16,818 nucleotides of DNA from an uncultured Coriobacteriales bacterium. Lineage in GTDB: Bacteria > Actinomycetota > Coriobacteriia > Coriobacteriales > Atopobiaceae. The stretch is from the NCBI GenBank assembly GCA_946530775.1, contig CAMNAH010000003.1:1-16818 (forward strand), written 5' to 3'. Under the pieces are notes generated by a model that did no database searches, was not told the DNA's origin, and was given only the letters and a program-made list of their open reading frames with translations. Position numbers and translations under genes: made by a program. Shown in pieces: positions 6,352 through 13,942 of this stretch (the stretch's first letter is position 1; the number at the start of each line of letters is the position of its first letter).

Positions 6352-7482
6352 ATGGCAGAGCGCGTGGCAGACAGGGAATCGCAGATCGTACGCACGAGCA
6401 TCATCGGCATCCTCGCCAATGTGGCGCTCGCCGCGTTCAAGGCCGTGGTGGGCACGCTGTCGTCGTCCATCGCCATCGTGCTCGACGCCGTGAACAACCT
6501 CTCCGACGCCCTCTCCTCGGTCATCACCATCGTGGGCACCAAGCTCGCCGCCAAGGCGCCCGATCGCGAGCACCCCTACGGCCACGGCCGCGCGGAGTAC
6601 CTCACCACCATCGTCATCGCGGTCATCGTGCTGGGCGCGGGCGTCTCATCGCTCAAGGAGTCCGTCGAGCGCATCATCAACCCCGAGCAGCCCTCATACG
6701 AGACGACCGCGCTCATCATCGTCGCGGTGGCCGTGGTTGCGAAGATCCTGCTCGGCACCTACTTCAAGGCGCGCGGCAAGGCGCTGGGCTCCGACACCCT
6801 CGTGGCATCGGGCGAAGACGCCACCATGGACTCGCTCATCTCGGCATCTACGCTCGTCGCCGCCCTCGTCAACGTGTTCTTCGGCCTCAGCCTGGAGGCA
6901 TGGCTCGGCGTGGCCATCTCCATCCTCATCATCAAGACCGGCATCGAGATCCTCACCGAGGCAATCGGCAAGCTCATCGGCAAGCGCATCGACGCCGAGG
7001 TCGCGATCGCCATCAAGGAGACGGTCTGCTCCGTCGAGGGCGTGCGAGGCGCCTACGACCTCGTGCTCACCGACTACGGTCCCGAGCGCTCCATGGGCAG
7101 CATCCATGTGGAGGTCGACGAGAAGATGACCGCCAAGGAGATCGACCGCATCACGCGCAAGATCCAGCACGAGGTGCTGCGGAATCACCACATCGCCCTG
7201 CATACCGTTGGCATCTACTCGGTCAACACCTCGACCGATGCCACGGACGAGGCCTCCAAGATCAGTGCCAAGCTCGACCAGATCGTCTCGTCCGAGCCGT
7301 TCGTGCTCCAAACGCACGGCCTCTACGTGGACGAGGCGGCCAAGACGGCGATGTTCGACATCATCGTGAGCTACGATGCGCCCAACCGCAACACGGTGAT
7401 CGCACGCGTGGCGAACGCCCTCAAGGAGGAGTTCCCCGCCTATCAGTTCAAGATGCAGATCGACGAGGACATCAGCGACTAA
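6352..7482 (+). CDS. Cation diffusion facilitator (CDF) family divalent-metal exporter
   Basis: An inner-membrane metal/proton antiporter of the CDF family. The ATG at 6352 with GCAGGAGG upstream gives 376 residues. The frame extends further upstream only because it overlaps the peroxidase gene in another frame. An N-terminal block of hydrophobic segments (about 15-220) is followed by a cytoplasmic part with two ferredoxin-like dimerisation segments, longer than the usual 290-residue CDF. Metal-site residues are Asn48 and Asp52 in the second helix (DAVNNLSD) and Asp156 and Asp160 in the fifth (EDATMD), with HPYGHGRAEY between. Zinc-type members usually have His in these positions. The Asn/Asp set suggests manganese or iron instead, which is an inference. 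It may be co-transcribed with the peroxidase. Confidence 0.92.
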   Translation: MAERVADRESQIVRTSIIGILANVALAAFKAVVGTLSSSIAIVLDAVNNLSDALSSVITIVGTKLAAKAPDREHPYGHGRAEYLTTIVIAVIVLGAGVSSLKESVERIINPEQPSYETTALIIVAVAVVAKILLGTYFKARGKALGSDTLVASGEDATMDSLISASTLVAALVNVFFGLSLEAWLGVAISILIIKTGIEILTEAIGKLIGKRIDAEVAIAIKETVCSVEGVRGAYDLVLTDYGPERSMGSIHVEVDEKMTAKEIDRITRKIQHEVLRNHHIALHTVGIYSVNTSTDATDEASKISAKLDQIVSSEPFVLQTHGLYVDEAAKTAMFDIIVSYDAPNRNTVIARVANALKEEFPAYQFKMQIDEDISD

Positions 7483-7515
7483 ATGAGACAAAAGGGACGT
7501 TTCCCTTTGTCTCAT
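7483..7515. terminator. Hairpin between convergent genes, possible two-way terminator
   Basis: Arms ATGAGACAAAAGGGA (7483-7497) and TCCCTTTGTCTCAT (7502-7515) pair along 14 bases with one bulged A and a tiny loop. It starts directly after the transporter stop and overlaps the tsaE stop codon on the other strand. Position favours bidirectional termination, but neither strand has a T-run after the stem, so it may instead be a dispersed intergenic hairpin element. Confidence 0.6.
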
Positions 7516-7985
7516 GCGAGCTGGGAGACGATCTTCTCGGCGCGGCTGCCGTGCGGCACAAGGTCGATGGCGCGCGCAGGCTCCTCGCCCGGCGCAGCCT
7601 CGTCGTCGAGGCGCGTGAGCACCACGTCGAGGCGCTCATCGCCGATCTCATCGATGAACTGCTCGCCCCATTCGATAACGCAGACGCCATCGGCGCCCAG
7701 CACATCGTAGAGGCCGGTGTCCTCGAGCTGGTCGGCATGCTCGAGGCGATAGAGATCGAAATGGTTGAGGTCGAAGTCCCGTCCCGGATAAACCATCTGG
7801 ATGGTGAACGTGGGGCTCGTCACGTCATCGGCGATGCCCATGGCGCGTGCGATGCCCTTGGTGAGCTGCGTTTTTCCCGCTCCAAGGTCTCCCGTGAGCA
7901 CGAGCACATCGCCCTCGTCGAGCACGGCGCCCAGGCGCTCGCCCAGCTGGATGGTCTCCTCGGTGGAATGCGAAACATACCTCAT
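7512..7985 (-). CDS. tsaE: TsaE, ATPase for tRNA threonylcarbamoyladenosine synthesis
   Basis: The P-loop ATPase that recycles the TsaB-TsaD complex during t6A37 modification of tRNA. At 157 residues it has the family's usual length. Key motifs are the Walker A TGDLGAGKTQLTKGIA, the SPTFTI stretch and the HFDLYRLE motif (Walker-B-like region). The ATG at 7985 (MRYVSHSTEET) is chosen because the protein then begins exactly at the TsaE domain; the frame is open far upstream only as a shadow of the udg gene. It is the last gene of the run that starts at glmS, 5 bp after udg. Its partners TsaB and TsaD are in the fused gene at 3118-5538, separated by the two plus-strand genes. Confidence 0.95.
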   Translation of the reverse strand: MRYVSHSTEETIQLGERLGAVLDEGDVLVLTGDLGAGKTQLTKGIARAMGIADDVTSPTFTIQMVYPGRDFDLNHFDLYRLEHADQLEDTGLYDVLGADGVCVIEWGEQFIDEIGDERLDVVLTRLDDEAAPGEEPARAIDLVPHGSRAEKIVSQLA

Positions 7986-7990
7986 GGCGC

Positions 7991-8599
7991 TCACTCCCCC
8001 GCCGGATGCTCGGCCAGCCATGCCCCGAGCATCTGCATATCGGCGCGCAGGTCCTCGAGCCAATCGGGATGGTATATGGTGGCTGCCGGATGGAACGTGG
8101 GCATCACGAGGAAGTGCCCCGTCTGATGGAAGCGCCCGCGCAGCTTGGTGACGCCCTGCTCGGTCTTGAGGATGAACTGCGTGGCGAAGTTGCCCAGGCA
8201 CACGATCACGTCCGGCCAGATGCTGCGGATCTGCTCGCGCAGGTACGGCGCGCAGGCCTCGATCTCCTCGGGCTTGGGGTTGCGGTTGCCGGGCGGACGG
8301 CATTTGACCACGTTGGCGATGTAGATGTCCTCGCGGCGCAGGCCCGCCTCGGCGAGAAGGCCGTTGAGCTTCTGGCCGGCAGCACCCACGAACGGCTCGC
8401 CCTGCAGGTCCTCGTTGCGACCCGGGCCCTCGCCCACGAACATGACGCGCGCATGCGGGTTGCCCACGCCGAACACGAGGTTGGTGCGCGTCTCGCCAAG
8501 CGGGCACATATGGCAGTCGCCCACGCAGGCGCGGACCTCCTCGAGCGTGACCTCGCGGGGCCGGGGCTTGGGATGTCCGGGAATCTGCAGCTGGCTCAT
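7991..8599 (-). CDS. udg: Uracil-DNA glycosylase, family 4 (iron-sulfur type)
   Basis: Removes uracil from DNA in base-excision repair. The 202 residues match the family-4 (thermostable-type) enzymes. Four cysteines suited to bind a [4Fe-4S] cluster are present: Cys29 and Cys32 (CHMC), Cys100 (KCRPPGNR) and Cys116. The water-activating motif GEGPGRNED (56-64), GQKLNGLL and the C-terminal HPAA motif are also present. The start at 8599 is preceded only by a weak purine-rich site (AGAAAGAAG). The 54-bp gap to the upstream alr gene contains a strong hairpin. It ends 5 bp before tsaE, so those two are surely co-transcribed. DNA repair is not an obvious part of the pathways around it. Confidence 0.94.
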   Translation of the reverse strand: MSQLQIPGHPKPRPREVTLEEVRACVGDCHMCPLGETRTNLVFGVGNPHARVMFVGEGPGRNEDLQGEPFVGAAGQKLNGLLAEAGLRREDIYIANVVKCRPPGNRNPKPEEIEACAPYLREQIRSIWPDVIVCLGNFATQFILKTEQGVTKLRGRFHQTGHFLVMPTFHPAATIYHPDWLEDLRADMQMLGAWLAEHPAGE

Positions 8600-8620
8600 A
8601 CGACGGACTTCTTTCTCGTT

Positions 8621-8653
8621 TTCCCATTTTGGGGAGTATCCCCAAAGTGGGAA
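8621..8653 (-). repeat. Strong hairpin between alr and udg
   Basis: Arms TTCCCATTTTGGGGA (8621-8635) and TCCCCAAAGTGGGAA (8639-8653) pair along 15 bp with one non-Watson-Crick position and a 3-nt loop. It abuts the alr stop codon. No T-run follows on the minus strand, so it is a poor intrinsic terminator. It could be an mRNA-stabilising or dispersed intergenic element lowering expression of udg-tsaE relative to alr. Confidence 0.6.
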
Positions 8654-9814
8654 TTACACGTAGACCTTCTCGAGGCGCAGGCCGAAGTCGCACACGACCT
8701 CGTAGTTGATGGTACCGCGCAGCGTAGCGATCTCGTCGGCGGTGATGGCATCGTCGCCGTCGACGCCCATGATGGTCACCACATCGCCCGCCTCGACACC
8801 CGAATTGGGCCTGTACGAGCGCGCGCTGTTCACATCGACGGCGAACATGCACTGGTCCATGCAGATGTTGCCCACCTGACGGCAGCGCATGCCGCGCACG
8901 AGCACGGGCATATTGCCCGAAAGCGTGCGCGAGAGGCCATCGGCATAGCCCACGGGAATGGTGGCGATCTGGATGTTCTTACGCGGCACGCGGAAGTTCA
9001 TGCCGTAGCTCACGCCGTCGCCCACCTCGGGCCACACCACGCGCGTGATCTTGGCGCGCACGCTCATGACCGGCTCGAGCGTGATGCGCGGCACGGTGGT
9101 GTGCGCGGGATGCAGGCCGTAGAGGCCGATTCCCACGCGCACCATGTCGTAGTGGCACTCGGGGTGCAGGATGGTGCCGGGCGTGTTGTCGCAGTGCACG
9201 ATACCGGGGTCGAACCCCGCCTCGCGAAGTGCCTCGACGGCGCTGTCGAAGCGCTTGAGCTGCAGCGAGAAGTCCCAGTCGGAGGGCACATCGGCCGTCG
9301 CGAAGTGCGTGAACGTGCCCGCGCACTCGAGCCCGCGGTGGAAGTCGATGTAGGAGCGCAGCTCCACGACCTCGTCCCAGCGCACGCCCGTACGCGTCAT
9401 GCCCGTGTCGATGGCCAGGTGATAGCGGCCGATCTTGCCGGCAGCAGCGGCGGCCTCACCGTAGGCCAGCGCGAAATCGCCCATGAAGACCGAGGGCATG
9501 AGGTCGTATTCCACAAGCACATCGATGCTCTCGATGGGAGGCTCGGAGAGGATGAGGATAGGGGCGGTGATGCCCGCCTCGCGCAGCTCGACGCCCTCGT
9601 CGACCGTGGAGACGGCCAGCTGGTCTGCACCGGAGGCGAGCATGGTCTTGGCGCAGGGAACGGCGCCGTGGCCATAGGCGTCCGCCTTGACGACCGCCAT
9701 CATCTTGACGCCACGCGGAAGAAGTGCCTTGAACGTATGCGTGTTGCGGCGCAGCGCCGCGAGGTCGATCTCGACCCAAGCCCAACGCGTGTGGGGAACA
9801 ACCGATTTAACCAT
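8654..9814 (-). CDS. alr: Alanine racemase
   Basis: A PLP-dependent enzyme converting L-alanine to D-alanine for peptidoglycan. With the ATG at 9814 the protein has 386 residues, the family norm. The PLP lysine is Lys43 (AVVKADAYGHG), the second catalytic base is Tyr270 (GDGVSYGMNFR), and the RVGIGLYG motif carries the PLP-contacting Arg226. The frame is open to 9856, but that start would overlap the end of nnr. The 9814 start has a GAGG site eight bases upstream and fits the domain. It lies 16 bp after nnr. D-alanine production here complements GlmS, which supplies the other wall precursor branch. Confidence 0.96.
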   Translation of the reverse strand: MVKSVVPHTRWAWVEIDLAALRRNTHTFKALLPRGVKMMAVVKADAYGHGAVPCAKTMLASGADQLAVSTVDEGVELREAGITAPILILSEPPIESIDVLVEYDLMPSVFMGDFALAYGEAAAAAGKIGRYHLAIDTGMTRTGVRWDEVVELRSYIDFHRGLECAGTFTHFATADVPSDWDFSLQLKRFDSAVEALREAGFDPGIVHCDNTPGTILHPECHYDMVRVGIGLYGLHPAHTTVPRITLEPVMSVRAKITRVVWPEVGDGVSYGMNFRVPRKNIQIATIPVGYADGLSRTLSGNMPVLVRGMRCRQVGNICMDQCMFAVDVNSARSYRPNSGVEAGDVVTIMGVDGDDAITADEIATLRGTINYEVVCDFGLRLEKVYV

Positions 9815-9830
9815 CTGACGTGCCTCTATC

Positions 9831-11447
9831 TCACTCACTATCCTGCATGAGGGCATCGGGATAATAGCAATGCTCCTCTATGGTATCCATCGCCAGTCCG
9901 AGGACCTCGATTACATCGCCCGCCATAACGCCGCGCGAGCCGTAGCGCTCTGCTGCGATGGAGCCCGCATACCCGTGGATCTCGCACGCGAGGGCGGTGA
10001 GCAGGAGAAGGTCCTCGACACGCCCACCCTTCTGCGCGAGCAGAGCGGCGATGACACCGCCGAGCACATCGCCCGAGCCTGCGGTTGCAAGCGCGGCGGG
10101 GCCGGGCTTGGGAAGGATGGCGCGCTCGACGCCCACGCATCCCGTTGCGGACCCCTTGGCGACGATGGCGAGCTCGGATCCGCCGTTCGCCCAGATGATG
10201 CGGCGCGCGGCGTCGAGCTGGCCCACAAGCGAGGTGGGAGCCGCGTCCATGCCCACCAGACGAGCGAGCTCGCGACGATGCGGCGTGAGCACGATGGGCT
10301 GGGCACGGCGCGTGAGCTCGGGATATTCGTCGAGCTGGCCCGATGCGAGCTGCGCCAGGCAGTTGAGGCCATCCGCATCGATGACGAGCGGGGCGTTGGA
10401 GTTGAGCAGCGCGGCGATGACCGCAGATGCACCGGACGAGACGCGCATGCCGGGGCCGGCGAGCGTCACGGTGTTGGACTCGGCGATCTTGGCCACGCGC
10501 TCGGCAGCCTCGGCCGTGAAGATGCCGTCGGCGTCGCACGGCAGGCCCACCACGGGAATCTCGAGCACCTGCGTCTGCACGAGCGCGGCAATCGACTCGG
10601 GCACGGCGAGGGTCACATAGCCCGCGCCGGCACGCGCGGCCGCGCGAGCAGCCATGATGGGGGCGCCGGGGAAGCGCGTGGAGCCGCCCACCACGAGCAC
10701 GGAGCCGCGGGTGAACTTATCGACCGCCGCGCTGGGCTCCACGAGCACATCGAGGTAATCCTCGAGCTCGGCGCGCCAGGCCACGGGGTCGGCCTCCACC
10801 ACAAGCTGGGCGGTCTGCTCGGCAAGCGGGGCAACGACGATGGAGCCGCACACATCGCGGCCGCGATCGGCGAGAAGACCGGGCTTGAGCGCGAGCATGG
10901 TGACGGTGAGGTCGGCCACGACGCAGCCGCCCGGCGCTTCGCCGGTCTGCGCGGAAAGGCCGCTCGGCACATCGACGGAGACCACACGGGCTCCGGAACT
11001 GTTGAGGCAGTCGATCCAGATATCGAAGGGCGTGCGGGGCATGCCGGAAAAACCGGTGCCGAGCATGCAGTCGAGCACCACGTCGGCCTTATCGAGCAGA
11101 AGCTCGAGCTCGTCGCGCGAGGGGCCGATGATGATGGGCACGCCGGCGGACGCTGCGCCCTGGGCCACCATGCGGGCGAGATCGCCCTGCAGGTCTGCGG
11201 GCGCGACAGGCGTGACCACCTGGACGGCGCGACCCTTGGCCTTGAGCGTCTCGGCAGCCACCCAGCCGTCGCCGCCGTTGTTGCCGGTACCCACGAGCAC
11301 GATGACCGACTCGGCATCGCTCATCGAGAGCACCTCCTGCGCGGCAGCGTAGCCGGCGCGGTGCATGAGCTCCGACACGCTCACGCCCACGCGGGTGAGG
11401 GCGACCTCGACCCTGCGGACATCTTCGACATTGAGGACGGGCTGCAT
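9831..11447 (-). CDS. nnr: Bifunctional NAD(P)H-hydrate epimerase / ADP-dependent NAD(P)H-hydrate dehydratase
   Basis: Repairs hydrated NADH and NADPH: the N-terminal half interconverts the R and S hydrates and the C-terminal half dehydrates the S form at the expense of ADP. The 538 residues are the full fused length. The epimerase domain (about 1-220) shows GTGNNGGDG and the VDVPSGLSAQTG motif with its catalytic Asp. The ribokinase-like dehydratase domain (about 235-520) shows IDADGLN, TPHRRELARL and GSGDVLGG. The start at 11447 has a clear AGGAGG site that lies across the acpS stop, only 2 bp away. Conserved actinobacterial neighbour of alr. Confidence 0.96.
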   Translation of the reverse strand: MQPVLNVEDVRRVEVALTRVGVSVSELMHRAGYAAAQEVLSMSDAESVIVLVGTGNNGGDGWVAAETLKAKGRAVQVVTPVAPADLQGDLARMVAQGAASAGVPIIIGPSRDELELLLDKADVVLDCMLGTGFSGMPRTPFDIWIDCLNSSGARVVSVDVPSGLSAQTGEAPGGCVVADLTVTMLALKPGLLADRGRDVCGSIVVAPLAEQTAQLVVEADPVAWRAELEDYLDVLVEPSAAVDKFTRGSVLVVGGSTRFPGAPIMAARAAARAGAGYVTLAVPESIAALVQTQVLEIPVVGLPCDADGIFTAEAAERVAKIAESNTVTLAGPGMRVSSGASAVIAALLNSNAPLVIDADGLNCLAQLASGQLDEYPELTRRAQPIVLTPHRRELARLVGMDAAPTSLVGQLDAARRIIWANGGSELAIVAKGSATGCVGVERAILPKPGPAALATAGSGDVLGGVIAALLAQKGGRVEDLLLLTALACEIHGYAGSIAAERYGSRGVMAGDVIEVLGLAMDTIEEHCYYPDALMQDSE

Positions 11448-11449
11448 GG

Positions 11450-11974
11450 TTAGACCTCCTGCGACGTTTGGGTTTCCTGCGATACGAGGCTGTTCTGCAG
11501 GCGCTCGAGCTCGTCAATCACCGAGCGCGCCTCCTTGAACGATGCCGCGAGCTCCGCTGCGGCGTCGGCTTTCTCCTCCTGCTTGGGGCGGACCGCGTCG
11601 GTCACGCACACGGCGTTGGCAACCGCCACCTCACGGGTGTGCGAGATCGACAGCGCGATCTCACGCACGCCCTGCTCGGCAGCGATCTCGGCAGCACGAC
11701 CGCGCAGAATGGCGATGGGCCGGCCGTTCTCGGCACGCCCCACCGAGGCGTCGAGCAGGCCTACTCCGTTGCCGAACCCGCAGCCCAGCGCCTTGAGGAT
11801 GGCCTCATGGGCTGCGAAGCGGGCGGCATAGTGCTCGGCGGGACGGGCGCAGCGGTCGCAATAGGCGCGCTCCTCGGGCGTGAAGACGCGCTCGATGAAA
11901 CGCGGGTTTGTGGCGAGCGCGTGCTCCATGCGCGCGATCTCGAGCATGTCCACGCCAATGCCTGCAAGCGCCAT
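11450..11974 (-). CDS. acpS: Holo-[acyl-carrier-protein] synthase with a C-terminal extension
   Basis: Transfers 4'-phosphopantetheine from CoA to acyl carrier protein, activating it for fatty acid synthesis. The protein is 174 residues, against about 120 for typical AcpS. The core (1-127) has Asp9 (GIGVDMLEI), RVFTPEERAYC, Glu57 and Lys61 in FAAHEAILKALG, and SISHTREVAVANAV. Inside that active-site motif the usual Lys before Glu57 is His56. Residues 128-174 form a charged, probably helical tail (KQEEKADAAAELAASFKEA and onward) not needed in other members. The ATG at 11974 comes 2 bp after the glmS stop, and its ribosome-binding site GGTGGAG is the end of glmS, so translation is likely coupled. 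Confidence 0.93.
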   Translation of the reverse strand: MALAGIGVDMLEIARMEHALATNPRFIERVFTPEERAYCDRCARPAEHYAARFAAHEAILKALGCGFGNGVGLLDASVGRAENGRPIAILRGRAAEIAAEQGVREIALSISHTREVAVANAVCVTDAVRPKQEEKADAAAELAASFKEARSVIDELERLQNSLVSQETQTSQEV

Positions 11975-11976
11975 GG

Positions 11977-13827
11977 CTACTCCACCGTGACGGACTTGGC
12001 GAGGTTGCGCGGCTTGTCGACATCGCGGCCGCGTGCCAGCGCCACGTAGCGGGCAAGGATCTGCAGGTGCACGATGGCAACCACCGGCACGAGGAACTCG
12101 TCGGGCAGCGCCGGGATCCAGAGCACGTGCTCCACCTGCGCGGCCACGTCCTCGTCGCCATCGGTGGCAACGGCGATCACATGGGCGCCGCGGGCGATGC
12201 ACTCCTGAATGTTCGAGACGGTCTTGTCGTGCACGCGGTCGGCGGGAACGATGGTGACCACGGGGAACCCGGGCTCGATGAGCGCGATGGGACCGTGCTT
12301 CATCTCGCCGGCGGGATAGCCCTCGGCGTGCAGGTAGCTGATCTCCTTGATCTTGAGCGCGCCCTCGAGCGCCGTGATGGCGTTGACGCCGCGGCCCAGG
12401 TAGAGCGAGGAACTGTAGCGGCGGAAGAGCGCCGCGGCCTGCTTGTCCTGCCAGCTGCGGCGGAAGACCTCGCGGATGGCATCGGGCAGCAGGCACAGGT
12501 CGTGGTAGTGGCGCGCCACGCCGTTGGCATCCATGGTGCCGTTGGCGTAGGCGAGCACGAGCGCGAGCAGCATGCAGGCCACGAGCTGGGCGGTATAGGC
12601 CTTGGTGGAGGCCACGCACACCTCGGGGCCGGCCTGCACGTAGAGCACGCCGTCGGCCTCGCGGGCGGCCGTGGAGCCCAGCACGTTGGTGACGGCGAAC
12701 ACGTGGCAGCCGAGCGCCTTCATGCGGCGGGCGGCGGTGAGCGTATCGGCGGTCTCGCCGGACTGCGTCACGATGACGCAGAGGGTGTTCTTAGTGACGA
12801 GAACCTCGGGCTCGTAGTTGAACTCGGAGGCGTATGCCCAGGTGACGGGGATCTTCGCCCAGCTCTCGATGATGGTGCGCGCGATCTGGCACACGTGGCT
12901 CGAGGTGCCGCAGGCGATGAGGAAGATGCGGTCGACGGAGGCGAGCTCCTCGCGGCTCATGCGCAGCTCGTCGAGCTTGATGCCGTTCTCGCCCAGGCGG
13001 TTGTGGAGCAGACGCTCGAGAGCCTCGGGCTGCTCAGCGATCTCCTTCTCCATGAAGTCGGCGTGGCCGCCGAGGGTGGCAGCGGAGGCATCCCAGTCGA
13101 TGTCGATGGTGGACGGGTTGCGCACCACGTCGCCGTCATCGTCGAACACGGTGATGGTGCCGTCGCCCTCGAGCAGCGCGTACTGGTCGTTGGCGAGCTG
13201 GATCACGTGGCTGGTCACGCTCGCGAGCGGCATGACGTCGGACGCGGCGTAGGCGCCGTCATCGGTGCTGGCGACCACGAGCGGCGAGCCGTTGCGCGCA
13301 ACGGCGAGCTTGCCGGGCACATCGGAGCAGATGCACGCGATGGCCCAGGAGCCCTCGAGGCGCGAGCAGGCGTTGCGAAGCGCCGCCACCAGGTCGCCCT
13401 TGCAGGGGCCGTTCCAGGCATCCTCCACCAGGTGGGCGATGACCTCGGTGTCGGTCTCGGAGGCGAACTCGTGGCCGGCGGCCATGAGCTGGGCCTTGAG
13501 CTCGCGGTAGTTCTCGATGATGCCGTTATGCACCACGGCGATGTGGCCGGAACAGTCGCGATGCGGGTGGGCGTTGCGATCGGTGGGGGCGCCGTGGGTT
13601 GCCCAGCGGGTGTGGGCGATGCCCGAAGTGCCCACGGGGTTGGCGGTGGCGCATCGCTCGGCGAGCGCGGCAACGCGGCCGGCGCATTTGACGCCGTGCA
13701 GGGCGCCGTCGGGAGAGAGCACCTCGAGGCCGGCGGAGTCGTATCCGCGGTACTCGAGCGTCTGAAGACCCTTGATGAGGAAGGGGGCAGCTTGATTCTT
13801 GCCAGTGTATCCAACGATGCCGCACAT
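11977..13827 (-). CDS. glmS: Glutamine--fructose-6-phosphate aminotransferase (isomerizing)
   Basis: Makes glucosamine-6-phosphate from fructose-6-phosphate and glutamine, the entry step to UDP-GlcNAc and peptidoglycan. The protein has 616 residues. Cys2 (MCGIVGYTG) becomes the N-terminal nucleophile of the glutaminase domain, with GIAHTRWATHG and VVHNGIIENY following. Two SIS domains carry CGTSSH, TQSGETADT and EMKHGPIALIE, and the C-terminus DKPRNLAKSVTVE is the family signature. The frame opens four codons earlier, but the ATG at 13827 is fixed by Cys2 and by GGAGG five bases ahead. The short leader leaves no room for a glmS ribozyme. It is the first gene of the run that continues to tsaE. 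Confidence 0.98.
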   Translation of the reverse strand: MCGIVGYTGKNQAAPFLIKGLQTLEYRGYDSAGLEVLSPDGALHGVKCAGRVAALAERCATANPVGTSGIAHTRWATHGAPTDRNAHPHRDCSGHIAVVHNGIIENYRELKAQLMAAGHEFASETDTEVIAHLVEDAWNGPCKGDLVAALRNACSRLEGSWAIACICSDVPGKLAVARNGSPLVVASTDDGAYAASDVMPLASVTSHVIQLANDQYALLEGDGTITVFDDDGDVVRNPSTIDIDWDASAATLGGHADFMEKEIAEQPEALERLLHNRLGENGIKLDELRMSREELASVDRIFLIACGTSSHVCQIARTIIESWAKIPVTWAYASEFNYEPEVLVTKNTLCVIVTQSGETADTLTAARRMKALGCHVFAVTNVLGSTAAREADGVLYVQAGPEVCVASTKAYTAQLVACMLLALVLAYANGTMDANGVARHYHDLCLLPDAIREVFRRSWQDKQAAALFRRYSSSLYLGRGVNAITALEGALKIKEISYLHAEGYPAGEMKHGPIALIEPGFPVVTIVPADRVHDKTVSNIQECIARGAHVIAVATDGDEDVAAQVEHVLWIPALPDEFLVPVVAIVHLQILARYVALARGRDVDKPRNLAKSVTVE

Positions 13828-13872
13828 AGTTACCTCCAAGCAGCGTTTATTGCGCGGGAATCAATCCTTACT

Positions 13873-13881
13873 ATTCTAGCA
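13873..13881 (-). promoter_or_regulatory. Candidate extended -10 promoter of the glmS run
   Basis: TGCTAGAAT on the minus strand is an extended -10 (TGn plus a 5/6 match to TATAAT). The -35 region falls inside the hairpin at 13885-13916 and has no recognisable hexamer. The start would be near 13866, about 38 nt before the glmS ATG. Confidence 0.45.
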
Positions 13882-13884
13882 ATT

Positions 13885-13916
13885 GCCCCCGTACAGCGCA
13901 GGTGCCGCACGGGGGC
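13885..13916 (-). terminator. Hairpin downstream of the DeoR-family gene
   Basis: Perfect 8-bp arms GCCCCCGT (13885-13892) and ACGGGGGC (13909-13916) enclose a 16-nt loop with a possible inner stem. It lies 26 bp beyond the stop of the DeoR-family gene. The minus-strand sequence after the stem is AATTGC, not a real T-run, so termination would be inefficient or factor-assisted. Confidence 0.4.
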
Positions 13917-13942
13917 TGACATAAACAATGCGGATAGGCGGC

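Noticed and set aside
9815..9856. Upstream ATG at 9856 as the alr start
   Set aside because: It lies inside the end of nnr, adds residues not part of the fold, and the ATG at 9814 has a well-spaced GAGG site.
13828..13942. glmS ribozyme/riboswitch upstream of glmS
   Set aside because: Only 115 bp separate glmS from the next gene, and much of that is a hairpin and a promoter, too little for the ribozyme fold.
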